Assembly: GCF_014648515.1 (NCBI RefSeq)
Contig: NZ_BMRG01000004.1
Coordinates: 446,715 to 482,619 of the forward strand
Reading direction: 5' to 3'
DNA: 35,905 nt
Source of the DNA: Saccharothrix coeruleofusca
Lineage (GTDB): Bacteria; Actinomycetota; Actinomycetes; Mycobacteriales; Pseudonocardiaceae
Part shown: one piece after another, positions 1 to 8,138 of the stretch
How positions within the stretch are numbered: position 1 is the first letter of the stretch
How the letters are laid out: each line of letters opens with the position of its first letter
Notes under the pieces: generated by a model
What the model saw: only the letters and a program-made list of their open reading frames with translations
Databases searched by the model: none
Told to the model about the DNA's origin: nothing
Translations under genes and position numbers: made by a program

Positions 1-774
1 GCGGGCCTGCCGCACCTGGAGACGCGCCGGATCACCGACGTGCGGCAGCTGCGCGAGGTCGACTTCACCGGCCGCGAGTTCGTGCTCAAGCCGCCCGAGT
101 GGACCTGCATGGCGACCGACCACCGGGTCGTGGTGATGGCCGACCCGGCGGCGGCACCGCCGGACCTGGCGATCGGCCGGGACCGGCCGTGGGTGCTGCA
201 ACGACGCGCCGCCGGCCGCGAGTACTGCGCGCACACCACCTGCCACGACGGCCGGATCACCGCCTACACCTGCTCGGAGTCCTCGGCCCTGCAGCTGAAC
301 TACCACCACGTCGAAGTGCCCGCGATCTGGCTGTGGGCCCGCGATTTCGTCGCCGCGCACCGGCTCAGCGGGCAGGTGTCGTTCGACTTCATCGTCGGCG
401 ACGACGGCGTCCCCTACGCCATCGAGTGCAACCCGCGCACGCACTCCGCCGTCGTGGCCTTCCACGACAGGCCCGAGCTGGCCGCGGCCTACCTCGACCC
501 GGTGCCCGGCGAAGTCGTCCGCCCCCGGCCCGGCTCGCCGCCGGTGCACTGGCTGGGCGCGGAACTGGGCAGGCTGCCCCAGGTGCTGCGGCGGCGTGCG
601 CTGCGGCCGTGGCTGCACGACCTGCTGCGCGGCAAGGACGCCGTGTTCGACTGGCGCGACCCCGTGCCGTTCCTGGTGGCGCACCACGTGCAGCTGCCGG
701 TCCTCCTGCTGCGCGCGCTCGCCGAGGGCAAGCGCTGGCAGCGGGTCAACTGGGCCACCGGCAAGCTCGTCTGA
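1..774 (+). CDS. mysC: MysC-like ATP-grasp ligase (5' partial)
   Basis: The reading frame is open from base 1, so the N-terminal part lies outside the window and 257 residues remain. In mycosporine-like amino acid synthesis, MysC is the ATP-grasp enzyme that joins glycine to 4-deoxygadusol to give mycosporine-glycine. The remaining part resembles the C-terminal half of the cyanobacterial enzyme (Ava_3856, compared from memory): a CMATDHRVV-like stretch, the GREYCAHTT segment, a serine-rich ESSALQLNY stretch, then SFDF and the ATP-grasp metal-binding segment AIECNPRTHS. The conserved C-terminal tail around DPVPFL and a final GKLV also match. The next gene starts 30 bases downstream on the same strand, so the three genes 1-2840 look like one operon. 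Family and pathway assignment are confident; the exact amino acid substrate is not visible. Confidence 0.88.
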   Translation, partial: AGLPHLETRRITDVRQLREVDFTGREFVLKPPEWTCMATDHRVVVMADPAAAPPDLAIGRDRPWVLQRRAAGREYCAHTTCHDGRITAYTCSESSALQLNYHHVEVPAIWLWARDFVAAHRLSGQVSFDFIVGDDGVPYAIECNPRTHSAVVAFHDRPELAAAYLDPVPGEVVRPRPGSPPVHWLGAELGRLPQVLRRRALRPWLHDLLRGKDAVFDWRDPVPFLVAHHVQLPVLLLRALAEGKRWQRVNWATGKLV

Positions 775-804
775 CACCGCCGCCCCGGCGAGAAAGGGCT
801 TTCG

Positions 805-2079
805 ATGAGCGCCGCGCGAGACAGCGACAAGTACGCCACTTCCGCCCACTACGGCGGTTCCGGCCGGATCAGCCGCGCCGCGGACCGGCGGTCGCTGACC
901 GTGGAGGCGACCTTCAGCCTGCGCAGCGAGGTCCGGCTGGTGACCGACGTGTTCGCCCCGACGACACCGGACCTGGCGGAGGTCTACCGGCCCGCGGGCC
1001 GGTGCGCCGCGATCGTGGACGCCACCGTCGACCGGTTGCACGGCGGCGCGCTGCGGGCGTACTTCGCCGCGCACGGCATCCCGCTGACCACGATGGTGTG
1101 CCGGGCGCTGGAGGAGGACAAGACCTTCGACACGGTGCGCCGCATGGCCGCGTTCCTGGGCGGCGAGGAGTGCGACGTCGCGCGGGACGAGCCGGTGCTG
1201 GTCGTCGGCGGGGGCGTGCTCACCGACACCGCGGGCCTGGCGTGCGCCCTGCTCAACCGGCGCACCCCCTACGTCATGATCGGCACGAGCATCGTCTCCG
1301 CGGTGGACGCGGGCCCCTCGCCCCGCACCTGCGTCAACGGCACGCTGATCAAGAACGCGATGGGCGCCTACCACCCGCCCGTGCTCACGCTGGTCGACCG
1401 CGCCCTGTTCCGCACCCTGGCGCCCGAGCACCTGCGCCACGGCGTGGCGGAGATCGTGAAGATGGGCGCGGTCGACGACGAGGGCCTGCTCGTGCTGCTC
1501 CAGCGGCACGGCCGCGGGCTGCTGGAGACCCGGTTCGCCACCACCGGCGAGGACCGGGGACTGGCGGCGATCGCCGACGAGGTGCTGTTCCGCTCCCTCT
1601 ACGCCTACCTGCGGCACGAGGGCACCAACATGTTCGAGACCCACCAGGACCGCCCGCACGCCTACGGTCACACCTGGAGCACCAAGTTCGAGCCGGTCGC
1701 CGGGCTGCTGCACGGGCACGCGGTGGCGGTGGAGATGGCGTTCACCGCGACGCTGGCCACCCTGATCGGCTGGCTGGACGAGGACAGCCGCGACGCGCTG
1801 CTGGAGGTGTGCCGGGACCTGGGCCTGGCCGTGCACCACCCGGTGATCGAGGACCTGGAGCTGATGCGGGTGGCCCAGGAGTCGGTGCGCCGCAAGCGCG
1901 GCGGGTCCGCGCTGTGGGCGGTGGCCCCGCGCGGCGGCCTGGGCAAGTGCGACTACCTGGCGGAGGTGGAGGACTCGTTGCTGGCCGAGGCGGTGGACAG
2001 GCACCGGGTTCGCTGCGCCGGGTTCCCCGACGGCGGCGCCGGGCTGGGCATGTACCTGCGCGACGCGAGGTGGTCCTGA
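805..2079 (+). CDS. mysA: Sedoheptulose-7-phosphate cyclase (DDGS/MysA-like, dehydroquinate synthase superfamily)
   Basis: 424 residues. Members of this family cyclise sedoheptulose 7-phosphate; in mycosporine clusters the product is 2-demethyl-4-deoxygadusol. Visible landmarks are the NAD-binding GGGVLTD (135-141), D168, N178, KNAMGAYHPP (183-192), AEIVKM with E216 and K219, AYGHTW with H289, and HGH at 303-305. E216, H289 and H303 are the expected metal ligands by analogy with dehydroquinate synthase. Ala286 sits where dehydroquinate synthase has Asn268; as I recall, DDGS enzymes have Ala here and EEVS enzymes Asp. Arg174 stands where dehydroquinate synthase and the cyanobacterial DDGS have a lysine (Lys152 in the fungal enzyme). 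The ATG at 805 follows a GAGAAAGGG ribosome-binding site. The stop overlaps the next start by one base (TGATG), so translation is coupled to the methyltransferase. The neighbours favour DDGS, but EEVS or another C7-cyclitol activity is possible. Confidence 0.82.
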   Translation: MSAARDSDKYATSAHYGGSGRISRAADRRSLTVEATFSLRSEVRLVTDVFAPTTPDLAEVYRPAGRCAAIVDATVDRLHGGALRAYFAAHGIPLTTMVCRALEEDKTFDTVRRMAAFLGGEECDVARDEPVLVVGGGVLTDTAGLACALLNRRTPYVMIGTSIVSAVDAGPSPRTCVNGTLIKNAMGAYHPPVLTLVDRALFRTLAPEHLRHGVAEIVKMGAVDDEGLLVLLQRHGRGLLETRFATTGEDRGLAAIADEVLFRSLYAYLRHEGTNMFETHQDRPHAYGHTWSTKFEPVAGLLHGHAVAVEMAFTATLATLIGWLDEDSRDALLEVCRDLGLAVHHPVIEDLELMRVAQESVRRKRGGSALWAVAPRGGLGKCDYLAEVEDSLLAEAVDRHRVRCAGFPDGGAGLGMYLRDARWS

Positions 2080-2840
2080 TGCGGCCGGTGACCCCGCTGG
2101 CCGTGCTGGTCGGCGAACTGGCCGCGCTGGGCCGGGAGCAGCCCTCGCCGCGGCTGACCAGGGCACTGGCGCTGGCCTCGGGCCTGGAGGACTACCTGTC
2201 CGCGATGACCACGGCCGAGTCCGAGCGGCTGGCCGCGGTGGCCGAGCGGACCGCCCGGCACGTGTGGGCCCACTCCCCCGACGCGGTGGCCACCCTGGAG
2301 CCGGAGATGCTGTCCGGCCACGTGGAGGGGCAACTGCTGAAGTTCCTGGTGGCCGTCTCGGGAGCGCGGCGGGTGCTGGAGATCGGCACCTTCACCGGCT
2401 ACTCGGCGCTGGCCATGGCCGAGGCGCTGCCCGCCGGGGGCCACGTGATCACCTGCGAGGCCGACCCGCGCGCGGCGGAATTCGCCCGCGCCGCGTTCGA
2501 CGGGTGCGACCGCATCACCCTGGCTCCTGGCCCCGCCCTGGAGACGCTGGACCGGCTCGCCCGGCAGGGCGCGATGTTCGACTTCGCCTTCATCGACGCG
2601 GACAAGACCCAGTACTGGGCCTACCTCGACACCGCCTACCGCCGCGGGCTGCTGGCACCCGGAGCGGTCGTGGCCGTGGACAACACCCTGTACCAGGGGG
2701 AGGTCTACCTGGACGCGCGGCACCGGTCGGCGCAGGGCGCGGCCATCGCCGAGTTCAACGCGCGGGTGGCCGCCCACCCGTCGTTCGAGCAGGTCCTGCT
2801 GCCGCTGCGGGACGGGGTGACGCTGATCCGGGTGCCCTGA
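2079..2840 (+). CDS. mysB: MysB-like O-methyltransferase
   Basis: 253 residues, class I SAM-dependent methyltransferase of the caffeoyl-CoA/catechol OMT type. MysB methylates the cyclase product to 4-deoxygadusol, the core of all mycosporine-like amino acids. Visible motifs: EMLSGHVEGQLLKFLV before the SAM site, motif I VLEIGTFTGYSALAMAEALP, acidic CEADP at the end of the next strand, FIDADKTQY for metal/catechol binding, and VAVDNTLYQGEVYL. The C-terminal VLLPLRDGVTLIRV is nearly the same as in the cyanobacterial MysB (Ava_3857, from memory), which makes this the most specific marker of the pathway in the window. ATG 2079 overlaps the stop of the cyclase. The operon ends here; the next gene is convergent. 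Gene order is ligase-cyclase-methyltransferase, whereas the cyanobacterial order is cyclase-methyltransferase-ligase. Confidence 0.88.
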   Translation: MRPVTPLAVLVGELAALGREQPSPRLTRALALASGLEDYLSAMTTAESERLAAVAERTARHVWAHSPDAVATLEPEMLSGHVEGQLLKFLVAVSGARRVLEIGTFTGYSALAMAEALPAGGHVITCEADPRAAEFARAAFDGCDRITLAPGPALETLDRLARQGAMFDFAFIDADKTQYWAYLDTAYRRGLLAPGAVVAVDNTLYQGEVYLDARHRSAQGAAIAEFNARVAAHPSFEQVLLPLRDGVTLIRVP

Positions 2841-2863
2841 ACCGAGCGTTCGCGCACCACGAA

Positions 2864-2898
2864 CCGAACGTTCGGGCCGCCCCGCCGCGGCGGGGCGG
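2864..2898. terminator. Bidirectional hairpin between convergent mysB and DUF6204 genes
   Basis: A 12-base palindrome CCGAACGTTCGG (2864-2875) is followed directly by a 22-base perfect GC palindrome (2877-2898) made of two 11-base arms, CCGCCCCGCCG and its complement. It lies in the 61-base gap between two convergent stop codons and could end transcription from both sides. There is no T-tract, as is usual in GC-rich actinomycetes. Confidence 0.6.
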
Positions 2899-2901
2899 GG
2901 C

Positions 2902-3228
2902 TTAGCGGCGGCGCACCTTGATCAGGTCCACGTCGGTGGCCGAGGCGCGCATGTCGCGGAAGTCCACGCCGAACGCCTCGACCGCCTGGGCGGCCAGCGC
3001 CATGGCCCGGTCGCACACGGCGCGGTCGCTCGCCTCGACCTCGGCGCGCAGCTGCACGCGGAAGCTGAAGAAGTCCAGCGACCGGTCGTAGGACAGCGCT
3101 CCCCGCTCGGAGAAGCCGTTGGTGAGCAGGCCGTGCCGGTCGACCTGGGCCAGCAGCCGCTGTCGTCCGGCCTGATCGAGGTCGGTGAACCTGCCACGCA
3201 CGATGACCCGGTAGGTGTGCTCGACCAT
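2902..3228 (-). CDS. DUF6204 family protein
   Basis: 108 residues, cytoplasmic, with no signal peptide or membrane segment. The N-terminus MVEHTYRVIVRGRF and the later SYDRSLDFFSFR segment match the DUF6204 family of small actinobacterial proteins as I recall it; its function is not known. The predicted pattern of alternating strands and helices suggests a compact alpha/beta fold. The start at 3228 is chosen because homologues begin with this segment and an AGGGCGGAA ribosome-binding site lies just upstream; a longer reading frame exists but its extra N-terminus is arginine/proline-rich and looks non-coding. It is the last gene of a minus-strand run (regulator, membrane protein, DUF6098, DUF6204). 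A GGGTAT element about 70 bases upstream may be its own stress promoter, and a small hairpin (3243-3262) lies in its leader. Confidence 0.72.
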   Translation of the reverse strand: MVEHTYRVIVRGRFTDLDQAGRQRLLAQVDRHGLLTNGFSERGALSYDRSLDFFSFRVQLRAEVEASDRAVCDRAMALAAQAVEAFGVDFRDMRASATDVDLIKVRRR

Positions 3229-3298
3229 CCGTTCCGCCCTCTCGCCCGCCGTTGTGCGGGCGTCAGCTTGGCCACCCCCCAGGCAGGGCGCAACCGAT

Positions 3299-3323
3299 AT
3301 ACCCGTCCGCCGGGGCGTCACCT
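3299..3323 (-). promoter_or_regulatory. Weak general-stress sigma promoter match before DUF6204
   Basis: On the minus strand, AGGT (3323-3320), a 15-base spacer and GGGTAT (3304-3299) resemble the GNNT-N14-16-GGGTA pattern of actinobacterial SigB/SigF-type promoters. The -10 element fits, while the -35 lacks the leading G. The upstream part overlaps the end of the DUF6098 gene. Confidence 0.3.
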
Positions 3324-3764
3324 CTCCCGGTCCAGCGGTCCCCACCGGTCCGCGCCGTTGGCCTGGTCCACCAGCCGCTCGCACTCGCGCAGCACCTCGT
3401 CGGCGATCCAGCCGACCGGCCGGTGGCAGATCACCAGCGGCTCGTTGTCCGGGCCACGGCTGACCTCCTCCCCCTCGATCAACCAGGGACGCACCTCCGG
3501 GCCGCGCCGCTCGCGCAGGTGGCGGTAGTCGTAGAGGCGGCGGGCCACCCACAGCCGCAGCGGGCGGTCACCCCACCAGGGCTCCACGCGCAGCGGGTTG
3601 GCCGACAGCCCCGGCAGCCGCACCCCGGTCAGGGTGTCCCGGCTGGACTGCTCACCGCACCCGACCCCGTCCGCGTCCGGTCCCTTGGACCAGCGCACGA
3701 ACAGCTCCGGCCCGCGCTGCTCGACCAGCTCGACGAGGTCCGCCAAGTCGGTGAAGGTCGTCAT
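3318..3764 (-). CDS. DUF6098 family protein
   Basis: 148 residues, soluble. The pattern LVELVEQRGPELFVRWSKGP, then SRDTLTG, LPGLSANPL and EPWW, recalls the actinobacterial DUF6098 family, whose function is unknown. The C-terminal half (CHRPVGWIADEVL) has the acidic and tryptophan-rich make-up typical of the family. ATG 3764 is preceded by a strong GGAGGTGCC ribosome-binding site, which decides the start over a codon six residues upstream. It lies 73 bases after a small membrane-protein gene and 89 bases before DUF6204 on the same strand, so a shared transcript is possible. I see no catalytic motif and propose no function. Confidence 0.7.
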   Translation of the reverse strand: MTTFTDLADLVELVEQRGPELFVRWSKGPDADGVGCGEQSSRDTLTGVRLPGLSANPLRVEPWWGDRPLRLWVARRLYDYRHLRERRGPEVRPWLIEGEEVSRGPDNEPLVICHRPVGWIADEVLRECERLVDQANGADRWGPLDRER

Positions 3765-3837
3765 CGGCACCTCCTGTCCCACGGCGGACGGGTGCCCCGA
3801 ACGGCGTGGTCCACACCTGCGCGTGACGAGGTCCGCC

Positions 3838-4059
3838 TCACCCGGTGAACGCCAGCAGCAGCACCCCGGCGGTGGCGACCACCGAGCACACCCCCAGCGC
3901 CCACGGGCTGGCCCGCTGCCAGGCCGCGATGCGGCGGGCCTCGCGCGCGGGTCGGGGCTGCTGCGCCGAAAGCCTGCAGGCCAGGCTGAACAGCGCCAGC
4001 CCGGCGCCCCACAGCAGCGCCCACGCCACCAGCGCGGCGCCGAGATCGGTCCCGGTCAC
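3838..4059 (-). CDS. Small two-helix membrane protein coupled to the BTAD regulator
   Basis: 73 residues. Two hydrophobic segments are clear: residues about 7-28 (ALVAWALLWGAGLALFSLAC) and about 53-71 (WALGVCSVVATAGVLLLAF), separated by a basic, arginine-rich loop. This makes it a likely hairpin-like inner-membrane protein. It has no recognised domain. The GTG start at 4059 overlaps the stop codon of the upstream regulator gene (GTGA), so it is translationally coupled to that regulator and probably works with it or is made in fixed proportion to it. Third codon positions are almost all G or C in this frame, which supports coding. Confidence 0.65.
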   Translation of the reverse strand: MTGTDLGAALVAWALLWGAGLALFSLACRLSAQQPRPAREARRIAAWQRASPWALGVCSVVATAGVLLLAFTG

Positions 4060-4781
4060 CGCGCGCCGCCCAGCAGCGGCTGGACCAACCGGTTCATCTC
4101 CGGCGACGGGCTCAGCCCCAGCTCGGCGCGCAGCAGGGACCGGTAGGAGGCGTACTGGCGCAGCGCCTGGGCCGGGTTGCCGTCGGCGATGTGCAGCTCC
4201 ACCAGCGTGCGGTGGGCGCTCTCCCGCAGCGGGTCGCTGTGCACCGCGGCCAGCGCGGCCTGGTGGGCGCGCAAGTGGTCGCCGCAGGAGCGGAACCGCT
4301 CGCTGAGCGCCTCCAGCGCGCGCAGCCGGGCCTGCCGCCACCAGTCCTGCTCGGTGGCCACCCACGGCTGGTCCCAGCCGGGCAGCAGGTCGGCCTTGAA
4401 CAACGCCACCGCGGAGGCGTCGGGCGGCGGGCCGGGCGCGGCGGCGCGCGCGACCAGCACGCAGGCGCGGCGGAAGTCGACCTCCACGCCGGGCCCCAGG
4501 CGCAGCGTGTCCTCGGCGGTCTCCACTAACGGCCCGGCGGGTTTGGCCAACCGCCACAGCGACGAGCGCAGGCAGGCCGCGGCCCGCCGGGCGGTGGCCT
4601 CCGGCCACAGCAGCGCCGCCGCGACGGTGCGGCTGACCGGGGACTCGCGCAGGGCCAGCAGCGCCAGCAGGCGCCGCGCCGCGGGCACGACGTGCACCTG
4701 CTGGTGCCCGTAGTCGAGTCGGAAGCCGTCGAGCAGGCGAATGCTCAGCCGGGAAGCGGGTTCAACAGGAGCAGCAGTCAT
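4056..4781 (-). CDS. SARP-type transcriptional regulator with BTAD domain
   Basis: 241 residues. The N-terminal part (about 10-100) has the winged-helix form of OmpR/SARP proteins: SIRLLDGFRL, then helices around RRLLALLAL and LLWPEATARRAAACLRSSLWRL. The C-terminal part (about 105-241) is a bacterial transcriptional activation domain, seen in LFKADLLPGW, WWRQARLRALEALSER, AHRTLVELHIADGNPAQALRQY and the closing LGLSPSPEMNRLV. This is the short SARP layout without ATPase or TPR extension. Such proteins usually activate secondary metabolism or stress genes by binding direct repeats near -35. It is transcribed away from the manganese catalase gene and overlaps the small membrane protein gene downstream, so both are candidate partners or targets. 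The mycosporine operon is nearby but not adjacent. Confidence 0.85.
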   Translation of the reverse strand: MTAAPVEPASRLSIRLLDGFRLDYGHQQVHVVPAARRLLALLALRESPVSRTVAAALLWPEATARRAAACLRSSLWRLAKPAGPLVETAEDTLRLGPGVEVDFRRACVLVARAAAPGPPPDASAVALFKADLLPGWDQPWVATEQDWWRQARLRALEALSERFRSCGDHLRAHQAALAAVHSDPLRESAHRTLVELHIADGNPAQALRQYASYRSLLRAELGLSPSPEMNRLVQPLLGGAR

Positions 4782-4883
4782 CCGGGTCGGCCCATCGCGT
4801 GTGAGGGTTGGTCATGTCGGATGCCCGAACCCGGCCTCCTCACACCGGTTGTCACTCGTTTTCCGGCACCGCTCACCTGCGGC

Positions 4884-4952
4884 GGTGACGCGGCGGTCAC
4901 GCGGGCGTGCCGCCGTCGCGCGAGTCGCGTCACACGCCCCCCATAGCGTCAC
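4884..4952. promoter_or_regulatory. Repeated GCGTCAC-type motifs between BTAD regulator and Mn catalase
   Basis: GCGTCAC occurs at 4927-4933 and 4946-4952, with a reverse-complement copy (GGTGACGC) at 4884-4891. They lie in the 199-base divergent gap, close before the catalase start at 4981. They could be binding sites for the neighbouring SARP-like regulator, but the spacing (19 bases) is not the classic 11 or 22. Confidence 0.3.
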
Positions 4953-4980
4953 CGCACCCCGCATGGATCGAGGAGGTCAG

Positions 4981-5844
4981 ATGTTCCTGCACACCAGCAG
5001 GTTGCAGTTCGAAGCGAAGCCGGCGAACCCCGACGCCCACTTCGCCCGCAAACTCCAAGAGCTCATCGGCGGCGCCTTCGGCGAGATGACCGTGACGATG
5101 CAGTACCTGTTCCAGGGCTGGAACTGCCGGATGGAGGGCAAGTACAAGGACCTGATCATGGACGTGGCCACCGAGGAGATCGGCCACGTGGAGATGCTGG
5201 CCACGATGGTGGCCCGGCTGCTGGAGGGCGCGCCCTCCGAGGTCACCGCGAAGATGGTCGCCGACGACCCGGTGGTGGCCGCGGTCATCGGCGGCATGGA
5301 CCCGCAGCAGGCGATCGTCAGCGGCGGCGGGCCCACCCTGTCCGACGCCAACGGGGTGCCCTGGAACGGCCGCTACATCGTGGCCAGCGGCAACCTGATG
5401 GCCGACTTCCGCGCCAACGTCGCCGCCGAGGCCCAGGGCAGGCTGCAGACCGCGCGGCTGTACAACATGACCGACGACCCCGGCGTGCGCGACATGCTCA
5501 AGTTCAACCTCGCGCGCGACACCGCCCACCAGAACATGTGGCTGGCGGCCATCGAGGAGTTGCAGGAGGACGGGCTGGAGGGCCCGGTCTCGCCGAGCGC
5601 GCTGTTCGACGAGGAGCACCAGGAGCACGCGGGCACCATCTGGCACAACTCCGACGGCACCGCGGGCCCGGAGGGCCGCTGGGCCTCGGGCCCGGCGCCG
5701 GACGGCACGCACGAGTTCTCCTACCTGATGAACGTCGAGCCGCTGGGCGGCAAGGCCTCCGCGCCGCCGCCGGACCCGCTGCTGTACGCCACCAGCCCGG
5801 CCAACCTGGGACTGATCGAGAGGGCCATCCGCAAGCTCACCTGA
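4981..5844 (+). CDS. Manganese catalase
   Basis: 287 residues. Non-haem dimanganese catalase breaking down hydrogen peroxide to water and oxygen in the cytoplasm, usually as a hexamer. The ferritin-like four-helix core carries the metal ligands at the canonical numbers: E35 (in GEMTV), E66 and H69 (in TEEIGHVEM). The second-half ligands are expected in the AAEAQGRLQTARL segment and in RDTAHQNMW. The C-terminal tail (YLMNVEPLGG onwards, DPLLYATSP) is typical of full-length family members, so the protein is complete. ATG 4981 is chosen because it follows a strong GAGGAGG site and starts the conserved MFLH; an in-frame upstream start would add a non-conserved leader. An Mn transporter gene follows after 70 bases, giving a logical metal-supply pair. 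Confidence 0.95.
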   Translation: MFLHTSRLQFEAKPANPDAHFARKLQELIGGAFGEMTVTMQYLFQGWNCRMEGKYKDLIMDVATEEIGHVEMLATMVARLLEGAPSEVTAKMVADDPVVAAVIGGMDPQQAIVSGGGPTLSDANGVPWNGRYIVASGNLMADFRANVAAEAQGRLQTARLYNMTDDPGVRDMLKFNLARDTAHQNMWLAAIEELQEDGLEGPVSPSALFDEEHQEHAGTIWHNSDGTAGPEGRWASGPAPDGTHEFSYLMNVEPLGGKASAPPPDPLLYATSPANLGLIERAIRKLT

Positions 5845-5859
5845 GCACCGGCTGCCACC

Positions 5860-5890
5860 GGCGCCGCCCGGCCCCGCGCCGGGCGGCGCC
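5860..5890 (+). terminator. Hairpin inside the catalase-mntH operon
   Basis: Perfect 12-bp stem GGCGCCGCCCGG/CCGGGCGGCGCC with a 7-base loop in the 70-base gap between catalase and transporter genes. It could be a partial terminator or an RNA stabiliser that sets different levels of the two proteins. No T-tract follows, and the transporter's ribosome-binding site begins soon after. Confidence 0.5.
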
Positions 5891-5914
5891 CCCGTGCACG
5901 GAAGGAGTCCAGGC

Positions 5915-7147
<1,233 letters not shown>

Positions 7148-7152
7148 ACACG

Positions 7153-7191
7153 CGACTGCCGCTCCGCCGGTGGTGCGCGGAGCGGCAGTCG
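7153..7191. terminator. Terminator hairpin after mntH
   Basis: Perfect 15-bp stem (CGACTGCCGCTCCGC at 7153-7167 with its complement at 7177-7191) around a 9-base loop, starting 5 bases after the mntH stop and lying 15 bases before the convergent DUF4383 stop. Probably serves both directions. Confidence 0.8.
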
Positions 7192-7206
7192 GGCGGGCGG
7201 CGGGGA

Positions 7207-7662
7207 TCAGACCCCGCCGCGAGGATTGTCGGGCACCGACCGCTTGCCCAACGTCAGTCCCAGGGCGATCATGCCCAGGCCCAGACCGAGGTGCAGCCAG
7301 TTGTCGGCGTCGTTGAGCGGCACGAAGTTCGCCGCGCTGTCGTGGTCGACGAGCAGGCCGTACAACCACAGCAGCAGGTAGACCACGCCGCCGCCGACCA
7401 GGTAGGACGCGGCGCCCCGGACCGAGCGGGCCATCAGCAGGCCCACCGCGCCGAACAGCAGGTGCACCAGGTTGTGCAGCACGGACACGTTGAATATGCC
7501 CAGCAACTGCGCTTCGGACTGGTGACCGGCGAAGTGCAGCTGGTCGAAGTTGGTGGTCAGACCGGGGATGAACCCGGCGATGCCGACAAGGACGAACACC
7601 GCGCTCACCGCCATGGCCGCTGTCTGCACCGGTGTCCGGGTGACCGTCTGCATTCGGGACAT
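7207..7662 (-). CDS. DUF4383 membrane protein
   Basis: 151 residues with four predicted membrane helices: about 17-34, 57-79 (where LHNLVHLLFGAVGLLMA is the family hallmark), 87-107 and 123-140. The middle sections FNVSVLHNLVH and DNWLHLGLGLGMIALG are characteristic of DUF4383, an actinobacterial membrane family of unknown function. The ATG at 7662 is followed by a short polar leader; a purine-rich GGGGGAGG region lies upstream at a longer than usual distance. A good match to a general-stress sigma promoter (GTTT-N15-GGGTAG) is centred about 60 bases upstream, so induction under stress is likely. It ends convergently against mntH. Confidence 0.85.
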   Translation of the reverse strand: MSRMQTVTRTPVQTAAMAVSAVFVLVGIAGFIPGLTTNFDQLHFAGHQSEAQLLGIFNVSVLHNLVHLLFGAVGLLMARSVRGAASYLVGGGVVYLLLWLYGLLVDHDSAANFVPLNDADNWLHLGLGLGMIALGLTLGKRSVPDNPRGGV

Positions 7663-7707
7663 CTTGACTCCAAAGGGGGAGGAAGAACGCGCTCCGTCAC
7701 CGACCGT

Positions 7708-7732
7708 CTACCCGTGCCCCCCTGCCGCAAAC
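7708..7732 (-). promoter_or_regulatory. SigB/SigF-type promoter before DUF4383
   Basis: Read on the minus strand: GTTT (7732-7729), 15-base spacer, GGGTAG (7713-7708), 45 bases before the ATG at 7662. This matches the GNNT-N14-16-GGGTA form known for actinobacterial general-stress sigma factors. Confidence 0.6.
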
Positions 7733-7737
7733 GCCGA

Positions 7738-8058
7738 TCACACGTAGGTCCGCCACTCCTCCTGCCATCCCACCCGCGTGTCGTAAGCGGCGGCCAGCAT
7801 CCGCAACGTCGGCTCGTCCGCGCCCGCCTCCACCTCCGCGCGCAGGAACTCCACCTTCTCCCGGAAGGTCACCGGCGGGTCGTCGACGATGGGCACCGTG
7901 CCGCCCGCGGCCAGCAGCAGGCCACGCCCGTCGTCGGTGCGCATGACCCGCAGCCTGCCCATCTGCTCCGCGTCCTGCAGCAGCGGCGTCTTGCCCTCGG
8001 CCGCGCGCCGCTCGTCCTCGGCCAGTCCTTCCAGCACGAACTCCCGTAGATCGCTCAT
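7738..8058 (-). CDS. DUF6221-like small protein
   Basis: 106 residues, soluble, acidic. The N-terminal FVLEGLAEDERRA helix and C-terminal LAAAYDTRVGWQEEWR resemble DUF6221, a family of short actinobacterial proteins often found near phage-like or accessory genes; the middle section (RVMRTDDGRGLLLAAGG, VTFREKVEFLRAEVEAG) is not a clear match, so the assignment is tentative. Function unknown. It is divergent from the FAD-Rieske gene with an 80-base shared upstream region, and follows on the same strand before DUF4383, with 75 bases between them. No motif for catalysis or DNA binding is visible. Confidence 0.6.
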   Translation of the reverse strand: MSDLREFVLEGLAEDERRAAEGKTPLLQDAEQMGRLRVMRTDDGRGLLLAAGGTVPIVDDPPVTFREKVEFLRAEVEAGADEPTLRMLAAAYDTRVGWQEEWRTYV

Positions 8059-8084
8059 GGGCCCGTGGGTAACCGGTCGGGGGC

Positions 8085-8109
8085 GGTTCGAACCAGCCGC
8101 AGCGGGTAT
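8085..8109 (+). promoter_or_regulatory. SigB/SigF-type promoter before FAD-Rieske gene
   Basis: GGTT (8085-8088), 15-base spacer, GGGTAT (8104-8109), 29 bases before the GTG start at 8139. Fits the GNNT-N14-16-GGGTA stress promoter form with the same spacer length as the DUF4383 and OsmC promoters. Confidence 0.6.
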
Positions 8110-8138
8110 GCGCCGGGTAGTCGACCGGAAGGAGCACC

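Noticed and set aside
1953-2777. Long minus-strand frame opposite mysB
   Set aside because: Shadow of the methyltransferase; no recognisable motif.
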